DNA of 50,706 bases, taken from positions 1 through 50,706 of the forward strand of contig JAGCXM010000032.1 of NCBI GenBank assembly GCA_017961325.1, given 5' to 3'. A model generated the notes under the pieces. The model saw only the letters and a list, made by a program, of their open reading frames with translations, did not search any database and was not told the DNA's origin. The DNA is from a bacterium. Its GTDB lineage: Bacteria; UBP6; UBA1177. The first letter of the stretch is position 1; each line of letters begins with the position of its first letter. Of the stretch, positions 43,646 through 50,706 are shown one piece after another. The position numbers and the translations under genes are program-made.

Positions 43646-44683
43646 ATGACTGAAAAACTTAATATTCCTAGTGACTTAACAATAGAAAACAGCTCAAGGG
43701 TCTACACCGGCATCTCTTCTCTGTTTGCAAAAGGGGATTCTTTTGAAGTTGATTCCGCAATATCTCTCAACTCGATAACTAAGGCTCTCATCAGGGAACT
43801 TTACGAAAATTATCCGGAACAGCTGATTATTCCCGAAGAATTGAAAAAGGAGATTTTCTATCAGAAAGATGAGGATGCTGAAAAGCCGGAAAAGCCGCAC
43901 ATTCCGTTTCTTGAAGGGTTGGGTGATAAGATTCTGAAGCTTCGCGATCTCATCTTTTTCTTTTTTGTGATAATGGTCGACATGATTTTTTATTCGCTTG
44001 AATCGATCTTCAACCGCAAGTTCATCCTGAAAAACGATACCACGAAAAATGCTTATTATATCGGTTACTTAGCCGTTCCGATAGTTTTCCTGCTTGCGTT
44101 TCTCATCGGTTTTACGATCGCTCTTCAGGCGGCGATCCAGCTTGCCAAAATGGGCGGGCAGAGCATGCTTGCGATTATGAGCACGATGATTATGACGAAA
44201 GAGCTGGGACCTCTTATTACGGCTATAATAATTGCAGGCAGAACGGGCAGTTCGATAGCGGCCGAAATCGGAACGATGGTCGTTATGGAAGAAGTCGACG
44301 CGCTCAAAACGATGGGTGTAAAGCCGTTGAAATTCCTGCTTGTTCCTAAATTCTGGGCGTTTACGACGGTTATGCCCGTGCTTACGCTGATTGCCGACAT
44401 TGCAGGAATCGTAGGCGGATTTCTGATTGCTTCGGTTTACAGCATTCCGCCGAAATCGTTCTGGATCGATGTTATAGAATCAATAAAAATGTCGGATATT
44501 TTCTGGGGAACGATAAAAAGCATCTCGTTTGCGTGGGTAATTCTCGCAGTCGGCAGCTTCAAGGGGCTCAACGTCCGCGGCGGAGCCGATGCAGTCGGAC
44601 GCGCAACGACCGAATCGGTAGTAGTTTCGATATTCATGGTCGTCGCTATCGACGCGATTTTTTCTCTTTTCCTTTACACATAA
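43646..44683 (+). CDS. mlaE: MlaE/YrbE-type ABC permease with N-terminal extension
   Basis: 345 residues from ATG 43646, just after the ispA stop. The C-terminal ~255 residues form the MlaE permease: IGFTIALQAAIQLAKMGG, MTKELGPLITAIIIAGRTGSSIAAEIGTM and EVDALKTMGVKP are hallmarks. About 85 residues precede it (FEVDSAISLNSITKALIREL) and may be a reduced STAS/MlaB-like domain. It moves phospholipids across the envelope with MlaF ATPase and MlaD. Neither partner gene is adjacent. Confidence 0.93.
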   Translation: MTEKLNIPSDLTIENSSRVYTGISSLFAKGDSFEVDSAISLNSITKALIRELYENYPEQLIIPEELKKEIFYQKDEDAEKPEKPHIPFLEGLGDKILKLRDLIFFFFVIMVDMIFYSLESIFNRKFILKNDTTKNAYYIGYLAVPIVFLLAFLIGFTIALQAAIQLAKMGGQSMLAIMSTMIMTKELGPLITAIIIAGRTGSSIAAEIGTMVVMEEVDALKTMGVKPLKFLLVPKFWAFTTVMPVLTLIADIAGIVGGFLIASVYSIPPKSFWIDVIESIKMSDIFWGTIKSISFAWVILAVGSFKGLNVRGGADAVGRATTESVVVSIFMVVAIDAIFSLFLYT

Positions 44684-44692
44684 AGGTGAACC

Positions 44693-45619
44693 GTGGGTTT
44701 TTATTCAAAGGACGAAAAACTTTCAGGATTTGTCGGAAAGGCATACGAAAAACTGCTTTCTGCAGATTTTGAAGTTGACAGTGAAACTTTCAAGGAATCA
44801 CAGTACGGAGTTTCGTTCAAGGTGCGCCGGAAAAGTGAAAAGGCTGCTAAGCCTGTAAATATCGCGATCTACCACACCGAAAAGAAAGGATTTTCGGTAG
44901 TTACGGCCGATTCAGAAATTCATTCGATCATTCTTTCGCTTCTTTCGGAAACAGGAACTCTCGGCAGTGACGAAGCCGGTAAGGGCGATGTTTTCGGTCC
45001 GCTTGTCGTCTGCGCTTTTTTGCTCGGGGAAAAGGAGCTAGAGTTGCTTAAACTCGGTATAAAAGACAGTAAACGGATGAAAAATGAAGAAATTCTGGAT
45101 ACTTACAAAAAGATTCAAGCAGATTTTCCCGATTCTTTCTCGATGGTGAGAATTATGCCTGAAAAGTACAATCAGTTTTATAAAAGTCTGACTGAGCAGG
45201 GGAAAAACCTGAACAATCTGCTTGCATGGGCGCATTCTAAGGCCGTTGCAAACGTTGTTTCAAGAAGAGCCGGCGTAACGCAGATTTTAATTGATAAGTT
45301 CACCGACAATCCGGCGGCGAACTCACTGATTGTCTCGGCTGCAAACGGGATCCCGATCAAATTTCAGGTGAGGGCGGAGCAGAATCCGGCTGTTGCCGCT
45401 GCTTCGATAATCGCCCGCGCCGGATATCTTATTTCGCTGCGTCAGATAAGCGAAACGACTCTTGAAAACAATTTTTTGCTCATTCCGGGAAGCGGTGCAG
45501 AATCTGACAGGCTTCTTGAAAAAATTACCGAAAAGTACGGTGCAGGAATTTTAGGCAGAATCGCAAAAACACATTTTGCAAATTGTGAAAAACTAAGTAA
45601 TTATAAAGACTTGATTTGA
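44693..45619 (+). CDS. rnhC: Ribonuclease HIII
   Basis: 308 residues. The N-terminal TBP-like substrate-binding domain (about 1-85) is typical of HIII rather than HII. Catalytic D93 and E94 in GSDEAGKGDVFGP; another acidic residue in IKDSKRM; later NPAVAAASIIARAGYL. It removes RNA from RNA-DNA hybrids. Start GTG 44693 with AAAGGTG upstream. Its 3' end overlaps convergent uppS by 19 nt. Confidence 0.95.
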   Translation: MGFYSKDEKLSGFVGKAYEKLLSADFEVDSETFKESQYGVSFKVRRKSEKAAKPVNIAIYHTEKKGFSVVTADSEIHSIILSLLSETGTLGSDEAGKGDVFGPLVVCAFLLGEKELELLKLGIKDSKRMKNEEILDTYKKIQADFPDSFSMVRIMPEKYNQFYKSLTEQGKNLNNLLAWAHSKAVANVVSRRAGVTQILIDKFTDNPAANSLIVSAANGIPIKFQVRAEQNPAVAAASIIARAGYLISLRQISETTLENNFLLIPGSGAESDRLLEKITEKYGAGILGRIAKTHFANCEKLSNYKDLI

Positions 45620-46359
45620 TCGCCCGTTCTGCCGAAGCGGCGTTCTCTTTGCGCGAAGTCGTTAAGTGCTTTAAAAAACTCGTCTTTTTTGAAATCAGGC
45701 CACAGAGTGTCGGTAAAATAGAATTCGGAGTAGGCGATCTGCCAGAGAAGATAGTTAGAAATCCTGTATTCGCCGCTTGTCCTGATGACTAAATCGGGAT
45801 CCGGCATATCGAAAGTGTAAAGATTTTCCGAAATGGTTTTTTCGCTGATTTCTTCGGGCAGAAGTTCCTTCGCTGCGACTTTTGCGGCGATTTTCCTTAC
45901 GGCAGTCGTGATTTCCTGCCTCGAACCGTAGTTCAGCGCGAGTGAAAGCGTCATTTCCGGTTCATATTTCTCAGTTGCTGCGATGGTTTCGTTCATAAGT
46001 GCGGAAAGTTCGGGTGAAAAGCGAGTTTTATCACCGATAATGTTAAAGCGGATGTTTTTTTCTATTAGAAGGCTCCTTTTCGAAATCAGGAATTCTTTTA
46101 AAATACCCATCAGTCCTGTTACTTCCGCTTCGGGACGGTTCCAGTTTTCGGTCGAAAAAGCGTAAAGCGTAAGAAATTTCACACCGATTTCGCGGCATAC
46201 CGTCGTTATCTCGTCAACTATGTCAGCGCCTGCTCTGTGTCCGCGGAGCCTGTTCCAAAGCCGTTTTTTGGCCCAGCGCCCGTTACCGTCCATAATTATT
46301 GCGACATGCTGCGGCAGTCGTTCTTCATTCAAACCGTATTTTTTGCAGTATTCGTTCAT
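45601..46359 (-). CDS. uppS: Undecaprenyl (isoprenyl) diphosphate synthase
   Basis: 252 residues. Signature IIMDGNGRWAKKR with D24, then RGHRAGADIVDE, TLYAFSTENWNRP and the C-terminal PDLVIRTSGEYRISNYLLWQ. It extends FPP to the C55 lipid carrier for wall and polysaccharide synthesis. It is the last gene of the Hsp70/J-protein unit, 6 nt after the J gene, and its end overlaps rnhC on the other strand. Confidence 0.97.
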   Translation of the reverse strand: MNEYCKKYGLNEERLPQHVAIIMDGNGRWAKKRLWNRLRGHRAGADIVDEITTVCREIGVKFLTLYAFSTENWNRPEAEVTGLMGILKEFLISKRSLLIEKNIRFNIIGDKTRFSPELSALMNETIAATEKYEPEMTLSLALNYGSRQEITTAVRKIAAKVAAKELLPEEISEKTISENLYTFDMPDPDLVIRTSGEYRISNYLLWQIAYSEFYFTDTLWPDFKKDEFFKALNDFAQRERRFGRTGDQIKSL

Positions 46360-46365
46360 TTCGAC

Positions 46366-47259
46366 CTATTTTGACAGTTTTTGAGTGACTTCCTGAATAA
46401 GCCTGTCAATGTATGCGTTGTTTTTTTCCATCGAAGCTGCCATTTTGAGCTGCGTCAGAGCCGATTTGTAATCCTGATTTTCAATCGCCTTCACGGCCAG
46501 AATAGCAAAACGCCTTGCCTGACCGTTCTGTATCGTGTCTTCCGGAGTTTCGTGGTATGCCACTTTGATTCTGAAATCGAAACGCTTCGTTTCGGGATTT
46601 TCCTTCAGCATTTTGTCGTAGATGACCTTTCGCGAAGGGTTCATCAGAACGGAATAAGCCTCGTTCGCCCGTTTAGTGATCTCGTAAGCCTTTTCTCTGA
46701 TGTCTGCCGGAACGTTTCTGAATTTGTCAGGATGATATTTCCGCGCCATCGAGATATATTTCGACTTTATTTCTGCAATAGTCGCATTTTTCGGAAGCCC
46801 GAAAAACATGTAGTAGTCGTAGGAATCCATATTTTCCGAAAAATGGGCGATTTCCTCCAGTGTATCGACCGAAACAGGGGTGGCAACCTTGGTTTTTGCA
46901 GTGTTTTCAAGGAGATTCTTTATTTTTGCAAGAAATTCTCCGCTGTTGAGCGGCAGCTTGAAGAAGGCGGCTGCACCGTATTTCGCTGCGATATCGTCAT
47001 TCAGTTCAGGTCCTTCGGAAACGGCGAGAAGAACGAACGCCTGCGCCTTTCTGATAAGCGGCAGCGCTTTTAGCCAGATTCCGTCCTGCAGAACCGATGA
47101 AACTATCAGCAGATTGTAGGTTTCAATATTTTCTGTTAAGAGTTCTTTCACGTCAATCGTAATGAAGCACTCACAGTCATCAATGTTCGATGTTAGAAAT
47201 TTCATTAATGATTTCAAATACTTTTCGTCTTTCATAAGAATAGCTATTTTTTTTCTCAT
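46366..47259 (-). CDS. Pseudo-receiver plus J-domain co-chaperone
   Basis: 297 residues. The first ~118 form a CheY-like fold ([13 protein letters not shown] ... [11 protein letters not shown]), with K101 kept but serine at the phosphoacceptor site ([11 protein letters not shown]). A DnaJ J-domain follows at about 148-215 with intact HPD (176-178, RKYHPDKF). A C-terminal helical region holds a TPR-like repeat ([18 protein letters not shown]). The start overlaps the Hsp70 stop by 4 nt (ATGA), so it should be that Hsp70's dedicated partner. The unphosphorylatable receiver probably serves as a protein-binding or targeting module. Confidence 0.85.
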   Translation of the reverse strand: MRKKIAILMKDEKYLKSLMKFLTSNIDDCECFITIDVKELLTENIETYNLLIVSSVLQDGIWLKALPLIRKAQAFVLLAVSEGPELNDDIAAKYGAAAFFKLPLNSGEFLAKIKNLLENTAKTKVATPVSVDTLEEIAHFSENMDSYDYYMFFGLPKNATIAEIKSKYISMARKYHPDKFRNVPADIREKAYEITKRANEAYSVLMNPSRKVIYDKMLKENPETKRFDFRIKVAYHETPEDTIQNGQARRFAILAVKAIENQDYKSALTQLKMAASMEKNNAYIDRLIQEVTQKLSK

Positions 47260-48794
47260 CCGCGCTGCTCCAATCCAAGGATATTTAATGAAATTTTCTG
47301 CATTCTTCCGGTATCGAGATCGACCGCACTGACGTTGAGGACGCCGTTTGTGTCGATTTCAAACTTGACTTCGATTTTGAGTTCGCCTCTTTTCGCCTTT
47401 CTCATTTCAGACAGCGTAAGTTCACCCATCAGATGTGAATCACGCTTGCTTTTTCCGTCACCCTGATAAATTTCGATTTTTACAGAATCGACATTGTCAG
47501 CCGCATTCGTGAAAATGTTTGTTCTTTCAAGCGGAAGCGGCTCGTTCTTGTCAACCAGGATTTCTATGTAGTCTCCGACGCTGCCGACGCCGAGCGAAAG
47601 CGGAACGACATCGAGCAGAACCGGAGCCTGATCGCTGTAATCGCTGATTAGGGAATTGCCCATAATGCTTGCTCCCATCGCGATAACGAGAACAGATTCA
47701 ATGCCGAAGTAGGGCTGCTGCTTGAAAAATTCGGAAACGCGCTCTTGAACTCTCGGAATTTTCGACGAGCCGCCGACCAGAATTACGGCGTCGAGAGCCG
47801 AAACATCGAGATGCGCGCTATCCATTGCGTTGCGGCAAATGTCGAATGCCTGTGAAATTATCGGGTCTATGATCTGGTTCAAAAGTTCTCTGTCGATAAC
47901 CCGTTCGTAGTCTGCAAAACGTTCTTCGCCGAGCGGAATCATGCTGCGGATAAGGACTTTTATCTTATCCTGACTTGAAAGAGCGATCTTTATGCGTTCT
48001 GCTTCGGCAAGGAAAATCGTCATCATTTCGCTGTTCATCGAAATTTTTACGCCGTAGTTCACTTCGATGTCATACATCATGAACTGTACTATTGCCGCAT
48101 CAATGTCGTCGCCGCCCAAAAAGCTGTTGCCGGCAGTTGAAAGAACCTCGAAAACATTGTCCTTTACTTCAAGAACGGTTATATCGAACGTTCCGCCGCC
48201 GAAATCGAAGACGGCGATTTTCTCGTCTCTGTTGCTGCCGAACCCGTAAGCCAGAGCCGCTGCCGTCGGTTCGTTGATGATGCGCAGAACATTGAGTCCT
48301 GCAAGCTGTCCCGCTTCCTGCGTCGCGCGGCGCTGAGCCTCGTTGTAGTTGGCCGGAACGGTGATGACAGCATCCGTGACTTCTTCGCCTAAATATTCCG
48401 CAGCCGCCTTTTTAGCTTTTTTCAAAACGAGCGACGAAATCATCTGAGGAGTTACGCGCTTGTTGTATATCTCGATTTCAACGGAGTCGTTTTTTCCTTC
48501 AACGACTTTATACGGGAATTTTCTCGCATATTTGATTGTCTCGGGATGACTGAACTTGCGGCCGATTATTCTTTTTATGCTGTAAATCGTGTTTACAGGA
48601 TTCAGATGCCGCATGTCTTTTGCCTTCTTTCCGATAATCACGTTTTTACCGTCGTTGATGAAAGAGACGACAGAAGGCATTACCTTGTCATCTTCCTCGC
48701 CTTTGATGGGAATGACTGTTGAAAGCCCGTCCTGAACGACGGCAACTGTTGTCGTCGAAGTTCCCAAGTCTATTCCTAAAACATATTTTGACAT
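47256..48794 (-). CDS. Lidless Hsp70 (DnaK/HscC-like)
   Basis: 512 residues. The ATPase domain has [13 protein letters not shown] (7-19), [13 protein letters not shown] and [14 protein letters not shown], then the [13 protein letters not shown] motif. The beta-sandwich substrate domain follows ([35 protein letters not shown]). The protein ends right after it, without the alpha-helical lid of about 100 residues found in DnaK (about 610-640 residues). Shortened Hsp70s such as HscC behave similarly and use special J-proteins. No grpE is near. It is the first gene of the minus-strand unit. Confidence 0.9.
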   Translation of the reverse strand: MSKYVLGIDLGTSTTTVAVVQDGLSTVIPIKGEEDDKVMPSVVSFINDGKNVIIGKKAKDMRHLNPVNTIYSIKRIIGRKFSHPETIKYARKFPYKVVEGKNDSVEIEIYNKRVTPQMISSLVLKKAKKAAAEYLGEEVTDAVITVPANYNEAQRRATQEAGQLAGLNVLRIINEPTAAALAYGFGSNRDEKIAVFDFGGGTFDITVLEVKDNVFEVLSTAGNSFLGGDDIDAAIVQFMMYDIEVNYGVKISMNSEMMTIFLAEAERIKIALSSQDKIKVLIRSMIPLGEERFADYERVIDRELLNQIIDPIISQAFDICRNAMDSAHLDVSALDAVILVGGSSKIPRVQERVSEFFKQQPYFGIESVLVIAMGASIMGNSLISDYSDQAPVLLDVVPLSLGVGSVGDYIEILVDKNEPLPLERTNIFTNAADNVDSVKIEIYQGDGKSKRDSHLMGELTLSEMRKAKRGELKIEVKFEIDTNGVLNVSAVDLDTGRMQKISLNILGLEQRG

Positions 48795-48823
48795 TTTTTC
48801 TCCATAAAAAACAAAAAAGCCAC

Positions 48824-48845
48824 CCCTTTATTCTTAAACAAAGGG
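48824..48845 (-). promoter_or_regulatory. Hairpin with T-tract in the Hsp70 leader
   Basis: CCCTTT (48824-48829) pairs with AAAGGG (48840-48845) around a 10-nt loop. On the minus strand it is followed by TTTTTTGTTTTTT before the Hsp70 ribosome binding site (GGAGAAAA). It may be an attenuator or just the end of an upstream transcript. Confidence 0.3.
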
Positions 48846-49096
48846 AAAAAATAATACATATTTTTTAAATTTTGGCAATTATTCGCGTTTTTTTGTCAGC
48901 GTATCGAGAGTTTCAGGTTGTCGCCTGTAGTTATTTGGAAAATTCGTTGCTAAATATTAAGCGAAGAAGTTGTAATTCGATCATTGATTTGAAGAATGTA
49001 AAGACCGCTTTCAACTGCGGCATAACCGAAGAACTGTGCGATCGAAAGAATGCAGCAGAAAACATTTGATTTTCTTATAATTTCCCGGCTTTCTAC
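48846..49096. other. Intergenic region between divergent Hsp70 and lipoprotein genes
   Basis: An open frame at 48872-49069 (plus, TTG start, 65 codons) has no ribosome binding site and no recognisable similarity. I see no RNA gene or repeat here. Confidence 0.4.
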
Positions 49097-49124
49097 TTGA
49101 CACCAACTGAAGAAAAAATAAACT
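49097..49124 (+). promoter_or_regulatory. Promoter of the terminal lipoprotein gene
   Basis: Perfect TTGACA (49097-49102), 16-nt spacer, TAAACT (49119-49124). The start codon is 41 nt downstream. Confidence 0.55.
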
Positions 49125-49164
49125 ATTCAGCAGGATTTTACATAATAATTTTTCGGAGGTAAAT

Positions 49165-50706
49165 ATGCCAACCCATTTAAGACTATTTTTAGTTGTTTTG
49201 GGATTGATTTTCTTGGTTTCCTGTTCTTCTTCAAAGCCTGGAAACAACGCTGATGCCTTGCCTGATGCCGATGCAGACACGCAGGATTTTGAAGGTCAAG
49301 ACGATGATTCCGACACCCAAGAGGCTGAAATCGTTGACGATTCTGATGAATACATCGAACCAATTTATCCTGATCCAGTCTGCATCTACATTTATCCCGG
49401 TCAGGAAGATTCAAAACTTTGCTTCGGACCAAAGAAAACCAACGTAAAATGCAACGCAAATCCAAAAGAAAATGAATATGTTACAGTTATTAAAACAGAA
49501 AATTCAATTGGCGATACTGAAGGTTCAATGGATATAAACGATGATTTTGTGTTTTTTGTGTTGAATCCGAAAAGTTCATCTGAATGTTTTAAAGGAAAAA
49601 CTTACTGTCCGAATATTTACGGCTGTAACAGAAAAAACGGATATGTTTATGAGATAGTCTCTTCAAAATTCATCCATCATATATTTGCGGTTGATGGAGA
49701 CAAAATGGTTTTCAATCTTTGGGACAATGTAAAATCTGATACATATAAATCCGATCTGCTTTTAGTTGGAAATCTTAAGACAAATAGGATGACAAGAATC
49801 GGACAATGGGGACTTTATGAAAGAGTTCAAATGAAATACCCCTATGTCGTTTCTCTAACATCTATGGAATTAACTCATGGTCTGGCTGTATTTAATCTCG
49901 AGTCCAATACCAGGAAAGATATTTCGGAATTATCTTGGTGTGAGAAATTTATTTCGAGTGACGATAAAAACCTTGTCTGCGTAGGCTACTATCTGCCGTA
50001 TGCTGCTGATGACAAAATGGTGAATATTAACTCATGGATGGTTGATTTGGAAACCTATGAAGTAACTCCTATTAGCGTTCAAGCACATGATTCGGAAAAT
50101 GCTTATATCAACGGAGATTATGCATTTATAGGCTCTGGAAGGGACTTGGTTTATTATTCTGATTCTCTTGGTAAACTCAGTGGAATGGAGATATATAGTT
50201 TTAACATCAAAACCAAGCGTGAAGAAAAATGGACCCCTGAAATCAAGGGGATTTTTGAAGGCAATTTTACAATGCCGAGTTTTGAATACCCTTATTTCAG
50301 TTATTTAGCCAATGAAACAGAACAGACTTCAACTGGAGCTAGCTATGTTTTGAATATCGAAACAGGCAAAGTTACCAAATTTTGGAGTAGAACTAGCGAC
50401 TGGTCTATTATAAAAAATAGATACATATTAGAAGACGGTTATTTCCCTGACAAAATAGCCAAACTTCCCGATCTGCCGAAACTGCCTGAAAATGCCGCTG
50501 AGCTTTGTGAAGACAACAATCCATGCACGGATAACCGTTATTTTGTGACAGACGGCGAATGTCACTTTATCCCGAATCACGAAAGATGCGACGATGATGA
50601 CGACACGACTCTTTTTGATATTTGTATTGATGGCGTATGCAAAGGATTCGCCGGAACCAGCATAGATGAAGAAATGGTACTTGTTGAAGCAGGAAAATTC
50701 CTTTCC
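49165..50706 (+). CDS. Cysteine-rich lipoprotein entering an FGE/SUMF1-like domain (partial, runs off the window)
   Basis: 514 codons are present without a stop. ATG 49165 has TCGGAGGTAAAT upstream. The signal peptide ends in VSC with lipidated C20. An Asp-rich tether (about 28-65) follows, then a beta-rich central part (about 70-430), possibly a propeller, with repeated VVSL/YxF..N strands. Next is a Myxococcota-style cysteine segment (LCEDNNPCTDN, RCDDDDDT, CIDGVCKG). The last residues EEMVLVEAGKF match the start of a formylglycine-generating-enzyme (FGE-sulfatase/SUMF1) domain, which would continue outside. It is probably surface-exposed. Confidence 0.8.
   Translation, partial: MPTHLRLFLVVLGLIFLVSCSSSKPGNNADALPDADADTQDFEGQDDDSDTQEAEIVDDSDEYIEPIYPDPVCIYIYPGQEDSKLCFGPKKTNVKCNANPKENEYVTVIKTENSIGDTEGSMDINDDFVFFVLNPKSSSECFKGKTYCPNIYGCNRKNGYVYEIVSSKFIHHIFAVDGDKMVFNLWDNVKSDTYKSDLLLVGNLKTNRMTRIGQWGLYERVQMKYPYVVSLTSMELTHGLAVFNLESNTRKDISELSWCEKFISSDDKNLVCVGYYLPYAADDKMVNINSWMVDLETYEVTPISVQAHDSENAYINGDYAFIGSGRDLVYYSDSLGKLSGMEIYSFNIKTKREEKWTPEIKGIFEGNFTMPSFEYPYFSYLANETEQTSTGASYVLNIETGKVTKFWSRTSDWSIIKNRYILEDGYFPDKIAKLPDLPKLPENAAELCEDNNPCTDNRYFVTDGECHFIPNHERCDDDDDTTLFDICIDGVCKGFAGTSIDEEMVLVEAGKFLS

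Noticed and set aside
48872-49069. 65-codon plus-strand frame upstream of the last lipoprotein
   Set aside because: TTG start without a ribosome binding site, no signal peptide or family resemblance.

Overview
The window looks like a chromosomal segment of an anaerobic, diderm, probably gut-dwelling bacterium. The diderm reading rests on an OmpA-family barrel protein, a second putative outer-membrane protein, an MlaE-type permease and several lipoproteins. Anaerobic life is suggested by a class III ribonucleotide reductase (NrdD). Two large lipoproteins carry the C-x-D/N cysteine-rich style common in Myxococcota and other deltaproteobacteria-grade lineages. A PhoB/PhoR-type pair and the NrdD look clostridial. 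My best guess is an uncultured Myxococcota/deltaproteobacteria-like gut lineage, at low confidence. Genes are tightly packed, often with ATGA, TAATG or TGATG overlaps.

Region 1 (1-8.6 kb) is an A+T-rich defence island. A 5'-truncated type I specificity gene (hsdS half) is followed by three different TIR-domain genes and a small three-helix membrane protein. Then come hsdR, a YgjP/DUF45 metallopeptidase, a DUF1016 N-domain fragment with a possible Fic tail, and a DUF2971 gene. The 3xTIR + membrane-protein block sits inside the R-M locus and resembles a Thoeris-like NAD-signalling module with an unfamiliar membrane effector. It is the best candidate here for an undescribed system. hsdM is not in the window.

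Region 2 (8.6-17.4 kb) holds a DUF6880 gene, an internally deleted WYL regulator, groES-groEL with a strong terminator, and an operon of a membrane-anchored protein, pyrR, pyrB, pyrC, an unknown gene and trxB. Region 3 (17.4-23.3 kb) holds a DUF1566 lipoprotein and, on the minus strand, nrdD (fused to a redoxin domain, with a pair of NrdR-like boxes). Downstream of nrdD are a PhoB-type regulator, a sensor kinase truncated to its sensor and membrane part, and a relic joining a lipoprotein signal peptide to a second decayed nrdD tail.

Region 4 (23.5-33.9 kb) holds a transglutaminase/ABC membrane cluster, an FKBP lipoprotein, an OmpA-family protein, trpS, an outer-membrane protein, a periplasmic transglutaminase, and a zinc-ribbon/HD/RecX-like trio. 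Region 5 (34.4-48.8 kb) is pheS (without pheT), hprK-EIIA-ptsH-ptsI (a regulatory PTS with no transport components here), an unknown lipoprotein, ftsK, ispA, mlaE and rnhC. It converges with a minus-strand operon encoding a lidless Hsp70, a pseudo-receiver/J-domain protein and UppS. The window ends inside a lipoprotein whose last residues look like the start of a formylglycine-generating-enzyme domain.

A cross-cutting observation is that at least seven predicted promoters on both strands have a run of 5-8 T starting 7-8 nt after the -10 box, usually just after a C/G-rich triplet. This includes the promoter of the pyr operon.
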